Below, piece by piece: positions 26,152-34,278 of a stretch of DNA of 64,000 nucleotides. Below the pieces are notes generated by a model, which saw only the letters and a program-made list of their open reading frames with translations, was not told the origin of the DNA and ran no database searches. Origin of the DNA: Georgenia satyanarayanai (GTDB taxonomy: Bacteria > Actinomycetota > Actinomycetes > Actinomycetales > Actinomycetaceae); assembly GCF_023715365.1 (NCBI RefSeq), contig NZ_JAMBNZ010000004.1, positions 62,001-126,000 on the forward strand. Direction: 5' to 3'. Position numbers and translations under genes: made by a program. Positions within the stretch are counted from its first letter, which is position 1, and each line of letters begins with the position of its first letter.

Positions 26152-27009
26152 TCACATACGGGCCGAGGCGCGCGCGGAGCTGCCCTCCTGGGCGTCGTCG
26201 TCCCACTCGCCACGGGCGCGCAGGACCTTGCGCAGCACCGTGGGGCGGTCGGTGACGAGCCCGTCGACACCGAGGTCGAGGAGCCGGTGCATCGTGGGAG
26301 CGTCGTCGATGGTCCACACGTGGACCTCCAGGCCCAGGCGGTGTGCACGCTGGACGAAGGCGGGGGTGACGACCGGGACGCCGCGGTGGCGCACGGGCAC
26401 CTGCACGCACACGGCACGGTCCGTCGTCGTGCCCGACGGCGTGGGGACGCCGCGCGCTGGGGCACCGAGCGTCGCGGCGACGACGAGCCGGGCGGTCTCC
26501 TGCCGGGCCAGGCTCGTGGCGACGCGCCCCTGGGTGGCCCGGCGCACGACCTGCACCCGGCGGTCGGAGAAGGAGGCGAGGCACACACGGTCACCCGCTC
26601 CCGCCTCGGCGATCGTGCGGAGCGCCGGGCCGACGACGCCGTCCTCCTTGAGGTCGATGTTGAGGCGCAGGGCCGGGAAGTCCCGTAGCGCCTCGTCGAG
26701 CCGGACGAGGGAGCCGCCGGCGCGGTCCCGCAGCCGCGACGCCTGCTCCCACGTGAGCGCGGAGAGGGGACCGTGACCGTCGGTGGTCCGGTCGAGCGTC
26801 GGGTCGTGGTGGAGGACGACGACGCCGTCCGCGGTGCAGCGGACGTCGGTCTCGAAGTAGCGGTAGCCGAGGGCCTCGACGTGCGCGAGAGCGGCGCGGG
26901 AGTTCTCGGGCACCTCCGCCCCTCCCCCACGGTGCGCGAGCGCGGCCGGGCCGTGCCGGTCGAGGTACGGGGTCCCTCCGGCGCGGCCGCCGCTCAGGAG
27001 GCCGTGCAC
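26152..27009 (-). CDS. Glycerophosphodiester phosphodiesterase
   Basis: A 285-residue GDPD-family TIM barrel that hydrolyses glycerophosphodiesters to glycerol-3-phosphate and an alcohol. The catalytic segment is AHRGGGAEVPENSRAAL with the HRG and PEN motifs. It is followed by FETDVRCTADGVVVLHHDP (ExD metal ligands and second His), LNIDLKED and VHVWTIDD near the end. There is no signal peptide, so it is cytoplasmic. The GTG at 27009 overlaps the end of the upstream M23 peptidase gene by 16 nt. The 12 C-terminal residues are Ser/Ala/Arg-rich and variable. Confidence 0.9.
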   Translation of the reverse strand: MHGLLSGGRAGGTPYLDRHGPAALAHRGGGAEVPENSRAALAHVEALGYRYFETDVRCTADGVVVLHHDPTLDRTTDGHGPLSALTWEQASRLRDRAGGSLVRLDEALRDFPALRLNIDLKEDGVVGPALRTIAEAGAGDRVCLASFSDRRVQVVRRATQGRVATSLARQETARLVVAATLGAPARGVPTPSGTTTDRAVCVQVPVRHRGVPVVTPAFVQRAHRLGLEVHVWTIDDAPTMHRLLDLGVDGLVTDRPTVLRKVLRARGEWDDDAQEGSSARASARM

Positions 27010-28319
27010 TGGCTCGGGGCGACCAGGGTGAGACCGAGCGAGGCGAGGAAGGGCAGGGGGTCGACGGTCGTGCCGTAGGCCCGGGTGGGGAAGGGGTTGC
27101 GGGGCCGGGGTTCGGAGGCGCTCGGCTCGTCGCTGGGCTCCTCGGACGGCTCCTCGGTGGGCTCCTTCGAGGGGTCCTCCGTGGGCTCCGCGCTGGGCGT
27201 CCCGCTCGGCTCCGGGCTGGGGATCTCGCTCGGCTGTTCCGAGGGCTCCTCCGAGGGCTGCTCCGACGGCTTGTCCGTGGGCTCCTCGGACGGGTCGTCC
27301 GACGGCTCCTCGGACGGGTCCTCCGTGGGCTCCTCCGACGGGTCCTCCGTGGGCTCCTCCGACGGGTCCTCCGTGGGCTCCTCCGACGGGTCCTCCGAGG
27401 CGTCGTCCGTCGGGTCCTTCGAGGGGTCCTTTGAGTCGTCGTCCGTCGGGTCCTTCGAGGGGTCCTCCGAGGCGTCGTCCGTCGGGTCCTTCGAGGGATC
27501 CTCCGACGCGTCGTCGGACGGCACGCCGGGGCTCGGGACCGCGCTGAGGACCATGGCGGTGGACGTCCGGGTGACCGGGGTCTTCGTCAGTCCGAGGCCG
27601 GCGTCGGAGGTGTGGATCTCGAAGTGGAGGTGCGGGCCGGTGGAGTTGCCATTGCTCCCCACCTCCGCGATGACCTCACCGGCACGCACGTGCTGCCCGG
27701 GCTCGACGAAGACGCCGTCGGGGTACATGTGGACGTACCAGCTGTAGAAGGTCGTGTCCCGCACCGTGTGCTCGATGATGACGAGCTCGCTGGAGCGGCC
27801 CAGGCGCCCGGCGCCGGTGTAGACGACCGTGCCGTCGGTGACGGCGTGGATGGGCGTGCCGAGCGGGGCGGCGAAGTCCACGCCCGTGTGGAGCGAGTAG
27901 CTGCCGAAGATCGGGTGGGTGCGGTAGCCGTAGGGCGAGGTCACCCGGTAGGTACCCGGGGCCACCGGGTAGCTCGCGCACAGCGGGGAGTCGGTGAAGG
28001 GGTCGGTGTGCGCCTTGAGGGTGGCCACCGACTCGGCGACGAGCGTGACACCGCCGCCGAGGCCGCCGCCGAGGCCGAGGCCGAGGCCGAAAGCATCCAC
28101 GGGCTCGGCCTCAAGGGTGAGGTTCGCCGTGACGAACGCACCGCCGGGCACCTTCGTGGGGCTCGGCACCGCCGTCCCGGCGGTCGTCAGTGCCGTGGTT
28201 CCGACGAGGAGGGCGGCGCAGCCGACCAGTCCCGCGCGCCGGAGCCGAGCCAGCCCGCCGAGACCGGTCGCAGGAGCGTCGGCGGTAGGCGCCGGCATCC
28301 CCCCTGCAGTCAGTGACAT
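26994..28319 (-). CDS. Secreted M23 peptidase with acidic Ser/Pro repeat tail
   Basis: A 441-residue exported protein. A Lys/Arg-poor N-terminus and a hydrophobic segment (LVGCAALLVGTTALTTAGTAV, about residues 28-48) act as signal. The M23 (lysostaphin-type) domain is about residues 110-245 with HTGVDFAAPLGTPIHAV and the metal/catalytic motif GPHLHFEIH. A 150-residue DPSEEPTE/DASEDPSKDP repeat tail follows, then a short hydrophobic end (LPFLASLGLTLVAPSQ). The domain normally cuts peptidoglycan cross-links; the acidic repeat is probably a wall-spanning spacer. AGGGGA precedes the ATG at 28319. The DNA repeats are exact (27321-27500), so length may vary between strains. Confidence 0.85.
   Translation of the reverse strand: MSLTAGGMPAPTADAPATGLGGLARLRRAGLVGCAALLVGTTALTTAGTAVPSPTKVPGGAFVTANLTLEAEPVDAFGLGLGLGGGLGGGVTLVAESVATLKAHTDPFTDSPLCASYPVAPGTYRVTSPYGYRTHPIFGSYSLHTGVDFAAPLGTPIHAVTDGTVVYTGAGRLGRSSELVIIEHTVRDTTFYSWYVHMYPDGVFVEPGQHVRAGEVIAEVGSNGNSTGPHLHFEIHTSDAGLGLTKTPVTRTSTAMVLSAVPSPGVPSDDASEDPSKDPTDDASEDPSKDPTDDDSKDPSKDPTDDASEDPSEEPTEDPSEEPTEDPSEEPTEDPSEEPSDDPSEEPTDKPSEQPSEEPSEQPSEIPSPEPSGTPSAEPTEDPSKEPTEEPSEEPSDEPSASEPRPRNPFPTRAYGTTVDPLPFLASLGLTLVAPSQCTAS
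27321..27500. repeat. In-frame tandem repeats inside the M23 gene
   Basis: Three identical 24-bp units (27321-27344, 27345-27368, 27369-27392), each encoding eight residues of the DPSEEPTE type, then three 36-bp units (27393-27428, 27429-27464, 27465-27500) encoding DASEDPSKDPTD types; the middle one has diverged slightly. All keep frame. Confidence 0.9.
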
Positions 28320-28427
28320 CCACGTCCCCTTGCGATCTCGGCCGCGCAGGCACGCAGCCGGCCCAGCGTAACCGAGGTCACAGGCCCGGGTCCATCCGCC
28401 CATCGGGCAGACCGGAAGGCAGCGTCG

Positions 28428-29546
28428 TCAGCAGTCGGCGGAGACCATGACGGCGTCGTGGTCGGCGAGGAACGCGCCGGGGTCCGTCGTCGTCCCGGAC
28501 TCGTCGAGGTGGATCTCGAGGTGGAGGTGGGGGCCGGTGGAGTTGCCGTTGTTGCCGACCTCGCCGATGACCTCACCGCCGCGGACCTGCTGGCCCTCGG
28601 TGACGAAGACCCCGTCCTCGTACATGTGGACGTACCAGCTGAAGAAGGTCTGGCCGTCGATCTCGTGCTCGACGATGACGAGCATGCTCGAGCGCCCGTC
28701 CAGGCCCTCGCCCGCGTGCACGACGACGCCGTCGGCGACCGCGTGGATGGGCGTGCCGAGGGGGGCGGCGAAGTCGAGACCCTCGTGCTTGGACCACGTG
28801 CCCTGGATCGGGTGCACGCGGTTCCCGTACAGGGAGCTCTGCGTGTAGGTGCCGACGGCGAGGGGCATGGCCATGCGCTCGGCCCCGAGCGCGGCGCCGG
28901 CACCGTTGGCGCCGCTGCCGGTGAGGGCGCTGCAGACCGCGGCGTCGCGGTCGACGCTGCGCGAGCTCTGGACGAGCGCGCGGGCGGAGGCGCTGGAGTC
29001 GGCGAGGAGGGCTGCGGTGCTGCCGGCGGCGTCGGAGTCGAGCCGGGAGGCCGCGGCGTCGAGGGCGTCGAGGACGGTCTCACCGGCGGGGACGGTGGCG
29101 ACGGCGGGCAGCTCCTCGGCGGCACCGTGGTCGGTGCCGACGAAGCCCGCGAGCGGGGCGACGATCGTCGCGGCGCCGAGCGCGCCGAGGACGGCCGCAC
29201 GGGGCATCCAGCGGGGGGCGTGCCCGCGGACCGGGCGGCGCGCGGAGGCCTGCTCCGCGGCGCGCAGCTCGGCGCGGCTGCGGTACTGCGTGCGGGCGGG
29301 CGTGCTGCCCTGCGCGTCCGCGGGGGCGGTCGTGGCGTCCTGCGAGGCGGTCACCACGTGCCGGGCCTGGCCCACGCGGCCGACGGTGCCGTCGAGCGGG
29401 ACGGTGGCGACGAGCGAGCCGGTGAGCGCGGACGCCGCGCGGGCGGCCGCCTCGCGGACGGCGAGCTGGCCGGCGCAGCGCTCCGCCTCCCGTAGCTGCC
29501 GTCGCGTCATCGGTGCCGTGGGGGGCATCGAGGCGCGCGCGGGCAT
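28428..29546 (-). CDS. M23 peptidase, membrane-anchored
   Basis: A 372-residue relative of the previous gene. A long Arg-rich cytoplasmic N-terminus (about 110 residues, including RRQLREAERCAGQ and RSRAELRAAEQ) leads to one membrane segment (AAVLGALGAATIVAPLAGFV). An extracellular helical linker and the M23 domain follow (HEGLDFAAPLGTPIHAV, GPHLHLEIH). HEGLDFAAP and the HLH pair keep the zinc ligands of active enzymes. AAAGG precedes the ATG. It reads the same way as the other M23 gene and shares about 60% of its catalytic domain by eye, suggesting an old duplication. Role: cell-wall hydrolysis or endopeptidase activation. Confidence 0.85.
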   Translation of the reverse strand: MPARASMPPTAPMTRRQLREAERCAGQLAVREAAARAASALTGSLVATVPLDGTVGRVGQARHVVTASQDATTAPADAQGSTPARTQYRSRAELRAAEQASARRPVRGHAPRWMPRAAVLGALGAATIVAPLAGFVGTDHGAAEELPAVATVPAGETVLDALDAAASRLDSDAAGSTAALLADSSASARALVQSSRSVDRDAAVCSALTGSGANGAGAALGAERMAMPLAVGTYTQSSLYGNRVHPIQGTWSKHEGLDFAAPLGTPIHAVADGVVVHAGEGLDGRSSMLVIVEHEIDGQTFFSWYVHMYEDGVFVTEGQQVRGGEVIGEVGNNGNSTGPHLHLEIHLDESGTTTDPGAFLADHDAVMVSADC

Positions 29547-29658
29547 AGGAACCTTTCGGTGGATGGAGGGGCGCCGGGCGGACCCGGCGTGTCACGAAAC
29601 AGTAACGACACCCGTGGCGCCGAGTCCACAAACGCGTCGCGCCCTGTGCACGAGTGGT

Positions 29659-30705
29659 TCAGGAGGCGGCGCTGTGGCGCTGCATCGAGTCAGACACCTC
29701 ACCGACGAGCTCCTCGAGGATGTCCTCGAGGAAGACGACACCGACCGTCGGGCCACCGGGCAGCCCGACCCCGGCGAGGTGTGTCCCCGTGCGCTGCATG
29801 ACCGCCAGGACCTCCTCGATCTCGTCTGTTGGCGCCACTCCGGGCAGCGCGCGCACCCGCCAGCGCGGGACTGGCTGGGCGCGGAGGGAGCCCTCGGCGT
29901 AGAGGACGTCCTTGATGTGGAGGTACCCGTGGACCGCACCCTGGAGGTTGCGCACCGGGAAGCGCGAGAAACCCGTCCGCGCGACCGCCACCTCGAAGGC
30001 CTCGGGAGTCGTTCCCTCCTCAAGGGTGACGAGGTTCTCATCGGCGACCATGACCTCGGCGGCGTTCTTCTCGGAGAACTCCAGCGCCCCGGACAGCAGC
30101 CCGAGCTCGTCCTGGAGCACGCCCTCCCGCTGCGAGCGCTCGATGATCGCGGCCACCTCCTCGGCGGTGAAGGCCGAGGTGACCTCGTTCTTCGGCTCGA
30201 CACCGAAGAGCCGCAGGACGAGGTTGGCGAGCTCGTTGAGCGCACGGATGAGCGAGGACAGGACGCGGGAGAGGAGGACGAGCGGCGGCCCGAACCACAT
30301 CGCCGCCTTCTCCGGGCTGGTGACAGCGAGGTTCTTCGGCACCATCTCCCCGACGACGACGTGGAGGTAGATGACGAGCGCGAGCGCCACGGCGAAGCCG
30401 ACGACGTGCGCGGACGCCGCGGGCAGCCCGAGGTCCACGAGGGGGCCCTCGACGAGGCGGGCGATGGCCGGCTCGGCCACCGCACCGATCCCCGTGGAGC
30501 AGACGGTGATGCCGAGCTGGGCGCAGGCCATCATGAGCGTCGCGTGCTCCATGGCCCACAGCACCGTGCGGGCGCGGCGGGAGGTCTCCGCGAGCGGCTC
30601 GACCCTGCTGCGCCGCGCGGACATGATCGCGAACTCGGCGCCGACAAAGAAGGCGTTGGCCACGAGGAGGACGAGGCCGACGAGCAGAGCGGTTCCCGAG
30701 CTCAT
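29659..30705 (-). CDS. CNNM/CorC-type membrane protein with CBS pair (second copy)
   Basis: A 348-residue HlyC/CorC-family protein. An N-terminal CNNM (DUF21) domain has three to four helices (ALLVGLVLLVANAFFVGAEFAIM, MACAQLGITVCSTGIGAVAEPA, YLHVVVGEMVPKNLAV) and is followed by two CBS motifs (about residues 200-330). These proteins act in magnesium or cobalt efflux/homeostasis. It lacks the C-terminal CorC/HlyC transporter-associated domain found in its neighbour, which suggests a heteromeric pair. The ATG overlaps the stop of the upstream paralogue (ATGA). Confidence 0.88.
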   Translation of the reverse strand: MSSGTALLVGLVLLVANAFFVGAEFAIMSARRSRVEPLAETSRRARTVLWAMEHATLMMACAQLGITVCSTGIGAVAEPAIARLVEGPLVDLGLPAASAHVVGFAVALALVIYLHVVVGEMVPKNLAVTSPEKAAMWFGPPLVLLSRVLSSLIRALNELANLVLRLFGVEPKNEVTSAFTAEEVAAIIERSQREGVLQDELGLLSGALEFSEKNAAEVMVADENLVTLEEGTTPEAFEVAVARTGFSRFPVRNLQGAVHGYLHIKDVLYAEGSLRAQPVPRWRVRALPGVAPTDEIEEVLAVMQRTGTHLAGVGLPGGPTVGVVFLEDILEELVGEVSDSMQRHSAAS

Positions 30706-32015
30706 GCGTCCAGCTCCGTCGCGCGTGCGCGCAGGCGCTCGATGCGCCGGCCGTCCATGATCTCCACGCGCAGGACGACGCCGGGCAGCTCGACCTCGTC
30801 ACCGACCTCGGCGATGCGCCCGAGCCGGGCCATGACGAGGCCGCCGAGCGTCTCGTAGGGCCCGTCGTCGGGGACGACGAGACGGGCGAGGTGCGCGAGC
30901 TCGTCGGGGCGCATGACGCCGGGGACGACCCAGCTGCCGTCGGCCGTCTCGTGGGCACCGGCGCGGCGGCGGTCGTGCTCGTCGGACACCTCGCCGACGA
31001 TCTCCTCGACGACGTCCTCGAGCGTGACGATGCCGGACGTGCCGCCGTACTCGTCGACCACCACCGCCATCTGCATGCCGTCGTCGCGCAGGGAGACGAG
31101 CAGCGCGGCGAGGCCGAGGGTCTCGGGGACACGCGGTGCCGGGATCATCAGGCTGCCGGCCGTCACCGGGACGTCGCCGCGGCGGTCGTGGGGCACGGCG
31201 ATGGCGCGGCGCAGGTTGACCAGGCCGACGACGTCGTCGTCGTCGTCACCGAGGACGGGGAAGCGGGAGTGGCCGGTGCGGCGGGCGGTGGAGACGACGT
31301 CGGCCGCCGTCGCCGTGCGCGGCAGCGCCGTCATCCGCACGCGGTCGGTCATGACGTCGACGGCCGTGAGCGCCCCGATCCCGATGGAGCGTGTGAGGAG
31401 CGTGGCCGTGCCGATGTCGAGCGTCCCCTGCTCCGCCGAGCGGCGCACGAGCGCGGTGAGCTCGCTGGCGGAGCGGCCACCGGCGAGCTCCTCGACCGGC
31501 TCGACGCCGAAGCGGCGCAGGATCGCGTTCGCGTTGCCGTTGAGGAGGGAGATGACCGGGCGCAGCACGCGGGTGAAGCCCCGCTGCAGCGGGGCGACGA
31601 CACCCGCCGTCGCGAAGGGGTCGGCGAGGGCGAGGTTCTTGGGGACGAGCTCCCCGAAGAGCATGGAGAAGCCGTTGACGAGCACGAGCGAGACGACGAC
31701 GGCGGTCGCGCCGGCGGCCGCGGTGGCCAGGCCGGTGGAGCCGAGCGGGCCGCTCAGCAGCGTGACGAGGGCCGACTGCGCGGTGTAGCCGAGCAGGACG
31801 GTGGTGAGCGTGATGCCCACCTGCGCGCCCGAGAGCTCGGTCGACAGGTGCTGCAGGGCCCGCTGCACGCCGAGGGCACGCTTGTCGCCGGCGGCCACGC
31901 GCCGGTCGACGGTGGCCGGGTCCATCGCGACGAGGGAGAACTCGGCCGCGACGAAGACGGCCGTGCCGGCGGTGAGCGCCACGCCCAGCAGGACGAGCAG
32001 CCACTCGGTCAGCAC
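30702..32015 (-). CDS. CNNM/CorC-type membrane protein with CBS and CorC_HlyC domains
   Basis: A 437-residue protein: CNNM domain with helices LLVLLGVALTAGTAVFVAAEFSLV, GAQVGITLTTVLLGYTAQSAL and LFGELVPKNLALADP; a CBS pair (SRFPVLGDD to VVDEYGGTSGIVTLEDVVEE); and a C-terminal CorC_HlyC domain (DGSWVVPGVMRPDEL to VLRVEIMDGRRIERL). Probable divalent-cation (Mg/Co) transporter or regulator. The GTG at 32015 has AGGGG about 8 nt upstream; a GTG two codons earlier is less well placed. Translationally coupled to its paralogue. Divergent from the two-component system. Confidence 0.88.
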   Translation of the reverse strand: MLTEWLLVLLGVALTAGTAVFVAAEFSLVAMDPATVDRRVAAGDKRALGVQRALQHLSTELSGAQVGITLTTVLLGYTAQSALVTLLSGPLGSTGLATAAAGATAVVVSLVLVNGFSMLFGELVPKNLALADPFATAGVVAPLQRGFTRVLRPVISLLNGNANAILRRFGVEPVEELAGGRSASELTALVRRSAEQGTLDIGTATLLTRSIGIGALTAVDVMTDRVRMTALPRTATAADVVSTARRTGHSRFPVLGDDDDDVVGLVNLRRAIAVPHDRRGDVPVTAGSLMIPAPRVPETLGLAALLVSLRDDGMQMAVVVDEYGGTSGIVTLEDVVEEIVGEVSDEHDRRRAGAHETADGSWVVPGVMRPDELAHLARLVVPDDGPYETLGGLVMARLGRIAEVGDEVELPGVVLRVEIMDGRRIERLRARATELDA

Positions 32016-32185
32016 CCGCACGCCCCTGGCTGGAGGGTGGGGAGGCCGCCGGGACTCGGGGGCTCGGCGTCCGCGTCGCCCTCCGGATGTCGGGGTTCGG
32101 CGTCCGCCTCGGGACTCGGGGGCTCCGCGTCCGGTCCCGCGGCGGTGCCGGGGACCTCGAGCGGGCTGGTCTGTTGCTGCGCCAT
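32009..32185 (-). CDS. Possible 58-residue Pro/Glu-rich small ORF
   Basis: A 58-codon frame (MAQQQTSPLEVPGT...) ends just inside the start of the CNNM gene, a layout that would couple their translation. The product is low-complexity (DAEPPSPEADAEPRHPEGDA) and the DNA contains two near-identical copies of CGGGACTCGGGGGCTC. A conserved domain is not apparent. It may be a chance open frame in high-GC DNA. Confidence 0.25.
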   Translation of the reverse strand: MAQQQTSPLEVPGTAAGPDAEPPSPEADAEPRHPEGDADAEPPSPGGLPTLQPGACGC

Positions 32186-32256
32186 AGTGCGGACACGATA
32201 CCGGCAGCCGGTGCGCGCGAGGGTTCTGGGGGACACCGGTGTGCCAGAGTGCACCC

Positions 32257-33000
32257 ATGGCCCACACCGGTCCCCCCACCACCGATGCCACCCGGGTGCT
32301 CGTCGTCGAGGACGAGCCGGACATCGCGGCGCAGATCGCGCACCGGCTGGCCGCCGAGGGCTGGCGCGTCGAGATCGCCGGGGACGGCCCCGGCGGGGTG
32401 GCCGCGGCACGGACCTTCCTGCCCGACGTCGTCGTCCTCGACGTCATGCTGCCCGGGCTCGACGGCCTCGAGGTGTGCCGCCGGATCCAGGCCGAGCGCG
32501 AGGTGCCGGTCCTCATGCTCACCGCGCGCGACGACGAGACCGACATCCTCGTGGGCCTCGGCGTCGGGGCCGACGACTACATGACCAAGCCCTTCTCCAT
32601 GCGCGAGCTGCTCGCCCGCCTCAAGGCGCTGCTCCGCCGCGCCGAGCGTGCCCGCCGCACGGCCGTGGAGGACAGCGGTGAGCCCGGCGAGGCCCCGCTC
32701 GTCCTCGGTGACCTCGAGATCGACCGCAACCAGCGCCGGGTGCGCCGCGGCGGCTCCGAGGCTCACCTCACCCCCACGGAGTTCGACCTCCTCGTGTGCC
32801 TTGCCGCGAGCCCCCGCACGGTGTTCTCCCGCGAGAAGCTGCTCGCGGAGGTGTGGGACTGGGCCGACGCGTCCGGCACCCGCACGGTCGACTCCCACGT
32901 CAAGGCGCTGCGCCGCAAGCTCGGCGCCGACCTCGTGCGCACCGTCCACGGCGTCGGCTACGCGCTGGAACCGACCGAGGACGCCACGGAGGCACGGTGA
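32257..33000 (+). CDS. OmpR/PhoB-family response regulator
   Basis: A 247-residue response regulator. The receiver domain (about residues 12-125) has the acidic pair EDE, the phosphorylated Asp in VVVLDVMLPGLDG, and TARDDE and DYMTKPFSMREL with the conserved Thr/Lys positions. A winged-helix DNA-binding domain (LTPTEFDLLVCLAAS, REKLLAEVWDW, TVDSHVKALRRKLG) follows. The gene overlaps the kinase start by three bases (GTGA). CAGAGT six bases before the ATG could be a leaderless -10. Targets unknown; the arrangement resembles the cell-envelope MprAB/BaeSR class, and CNNM and peptidase genes lie next to it. Confidence 0.93.
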   Translation: MAHTGPPTTDATRVLVVEDEPDIAAQIAHRLAAEGWRVEIAGDGPGGVAAARTFLPDVVVLDVMLPGLDGLEVCRRIQAEREVPVLMLTARDDETDILVGLGVGADDYMTKPFSMRELLARLKALLRRAERARRTAVEDSGEPGEAPLVLGDLEIDRNQRRVRRGGSEAHLTPTEFDLLVCLAASPRTVFSREKLLAEVWDWADASGTRTVDSHVKALRRKLGADLVRTVHGVGYALEPTEDATEAR

Positions 33001-34112
33001 GCGGCCCGGGCGCGCGGCACGCCCGCGGGGGCCTGCGGATGTCGCGCCCACTCGACCGCTTCGGCTCCCTCAAGATCAAGCTCGGCGTGCTCGTGGCGGT
33101 CACCGTCACCGCGGCCGCCTTCCTCACCTGGCTGGGGCTGCGCCACGAGCTGGGCCCCACCCGGACCTTCCCGCTCGCCATCGTCTCGGCCCTCGTCGTC
33201 ACCCAGGTGCTGGCCCACGGCATGACGTCCCCGCTGCGGGAGATGACGGCCGCGGCGCGCGCGATGGCGCGCGGTGACTACTCGCGCCGGGTGACCGCGA
33301 CGAGCAGCGACGAGGTCGGCGAGCTCGCGCGCGCCTTCAACCAGATGGCCGAGGACCTCGCGTCCGTCGACACCGCCCACCGGGAGATCGTCGCCAACGT
33401 CTCCCACGAGCTGCGCACCCCGGTGGCCGCGTTGCAGGCCCAGCTGGAGAACCTCGCCGACGGTGTCGTGCCCGCCTCCCCCGAGGCGCTGGAGGGGGCG
33501 CTGCGCCAGACCCAGCGGCTGGGCCGGCTCGTGGGCTACCTCCTCGACCTGTCGCGGGTGGAGGCGGGCGTCGTGGGGCTGGAGCTCGAGGACGTCGCCG
33601 TGCGGACGCTCGTGGACGAGGCCGTCGCAGAGGCGGCCGCCGCCGCCAGTGCCGCGGGCCGGGACGTGCGGTGGGAGGTGACCGTGGAGCCGGCCGAGCT
33701 GCGGCTGCGGGTGGACCCCGTCCGGATCTCCCAGGTGCTGGCCAACCTGCTCGACAACGCCGTCCGGCACACGCCGTCGGGCACGCTCGTGTCGGTGCGG
33801 GCGTCCTCGGCGGCGTTGCGCGGGGACGTCGTCATCGACGTCGTCGACTCCGGTGCCGGTATCCCGCCCGCCGACCGGGAACGGGTCTTCGAGCGCTTCC
33901 AACGCGGCAACAGCCCCGCGCTCACCGGGCGGGCGAGCACGGGCGGTACGGGGCTGGGGCTGGCGATCTCCCGGTGGGCGGTGGCGATCCACGGCGGCAC
34001 CATCGAGGTCGCCGACTCCCAGGCCGGCGAGGGCGCCACCGTCCGGCTGCGCCTGCCCACCCGCGGCCCCCGGCTGCCACGGTCCGCGGGGACGATGCAG
34101 GGCCCCGCCTGA
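32997..34112 (+). CDS. Sensor histidine kinase with minimal extracellular loop
   Basis: A 371-residue kinase partner of the preceding regulator. Two membrane helices (LGVLVAVTVTAAAFLTWLGL and FPLAIVSALVVTQVLA) are separated by only about ten residues, so no real sensor domain faces outside. HAMP (SPLREMTAAARAMARGDY), HisKA with NVSHELRTPVAALQ (phosphorylated His) and HATPase_c (LANLLDNAVRHTP, DSGAGIP, GGTGLGLAIS) follow. The short loop places it with intramembrane-sensing kinases that detect membrane stress or depend on a partner protein. The GTG at 32997 overlaps the regulator stop; an ATG at 33039 is also possible. Confidence 0.92.
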   Translation: MSGPGARHARGGLRMSRPLDRFGSLKIKLGVLVAVTVTAAAFLTWLGLRHELGPTRTFPLAIVSALVVTQVLAHGMTSPLREMTAAARAMARGDYSRRVTATSSDEVGELARAFNQMAEDLASVDTAHREIVANVSHELRTPVAALQAQLENLADGVVPASPEALEGALRQTQRLGRLVGYLLDLSRVEAGVVGLELEDVAVRTLVDEAVAEAAAAASAAGRDVRWEVTVEPAELRLRVDPVRISQVLANLLDNAVRHTPSGTLVSVRASSAALRGDVVIDVVDSGAGIPPADRERVFERFQRGNSPALTGRASTGGTGLGLAISRWAVAIHGGTIEVADSQAGEGATVRLRLPTRGPRLPRSAGTMQGPA

Positions 34113-34141
34113 CACGGCCTTGACCGCCGGTTGGGACTGAC

Positions 34142-34163
34142 GTCCGAGCTCCGCGAGCTGGAC
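34142..34163 (+). terminator. Possible terminator after the kinase gene
   Basis: GTCC-G-AGCTC / GAGCT-GGAC, a nine-pair stem with one bulged base and a CGC loop, 30 nt after the kinase stop and before the kgd promoter region (TACTCT at about 34219). Confidence 0.35.
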
Positions 34164-34278
34164 GCCTGATATGGCCCGATCGGCCCTTCCGGCTCCGTCC
34201 GACGCGTCCGTATCGCCTACTCTTGAAGGGCACTTTCTCCTCCATCCACACACGTCTCGGAAGAGGGCGATCCCCGAA

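Noticed and set aside
22769-26776. Open frame of over 1300 codons opposite argS and neighbours
   Set aside because: A shadow of high-GC coding on the other strand; it crosses several real genes and the tRNA.
27085-27540. CRISPR-like or intergenic repeat array
   Set aside because: Units are 24 and 36 bp, contiguous without spacers, and all in frame inside the M23 peptidase gene.
27676-29631. Several Arg/Pro-rich frames inside the M23 genes
   Set aside because: They overlap the catalytic domains in other frames and have no features of their own.
29547-29658. c-di-AMP (ydaO-type) riboswitch before the M23 peptidase
   Set aside because: The 112-nt gap is too short and lacks the conserved segments, though such switches often precede wall-hydrolase genes in actinobacteria.
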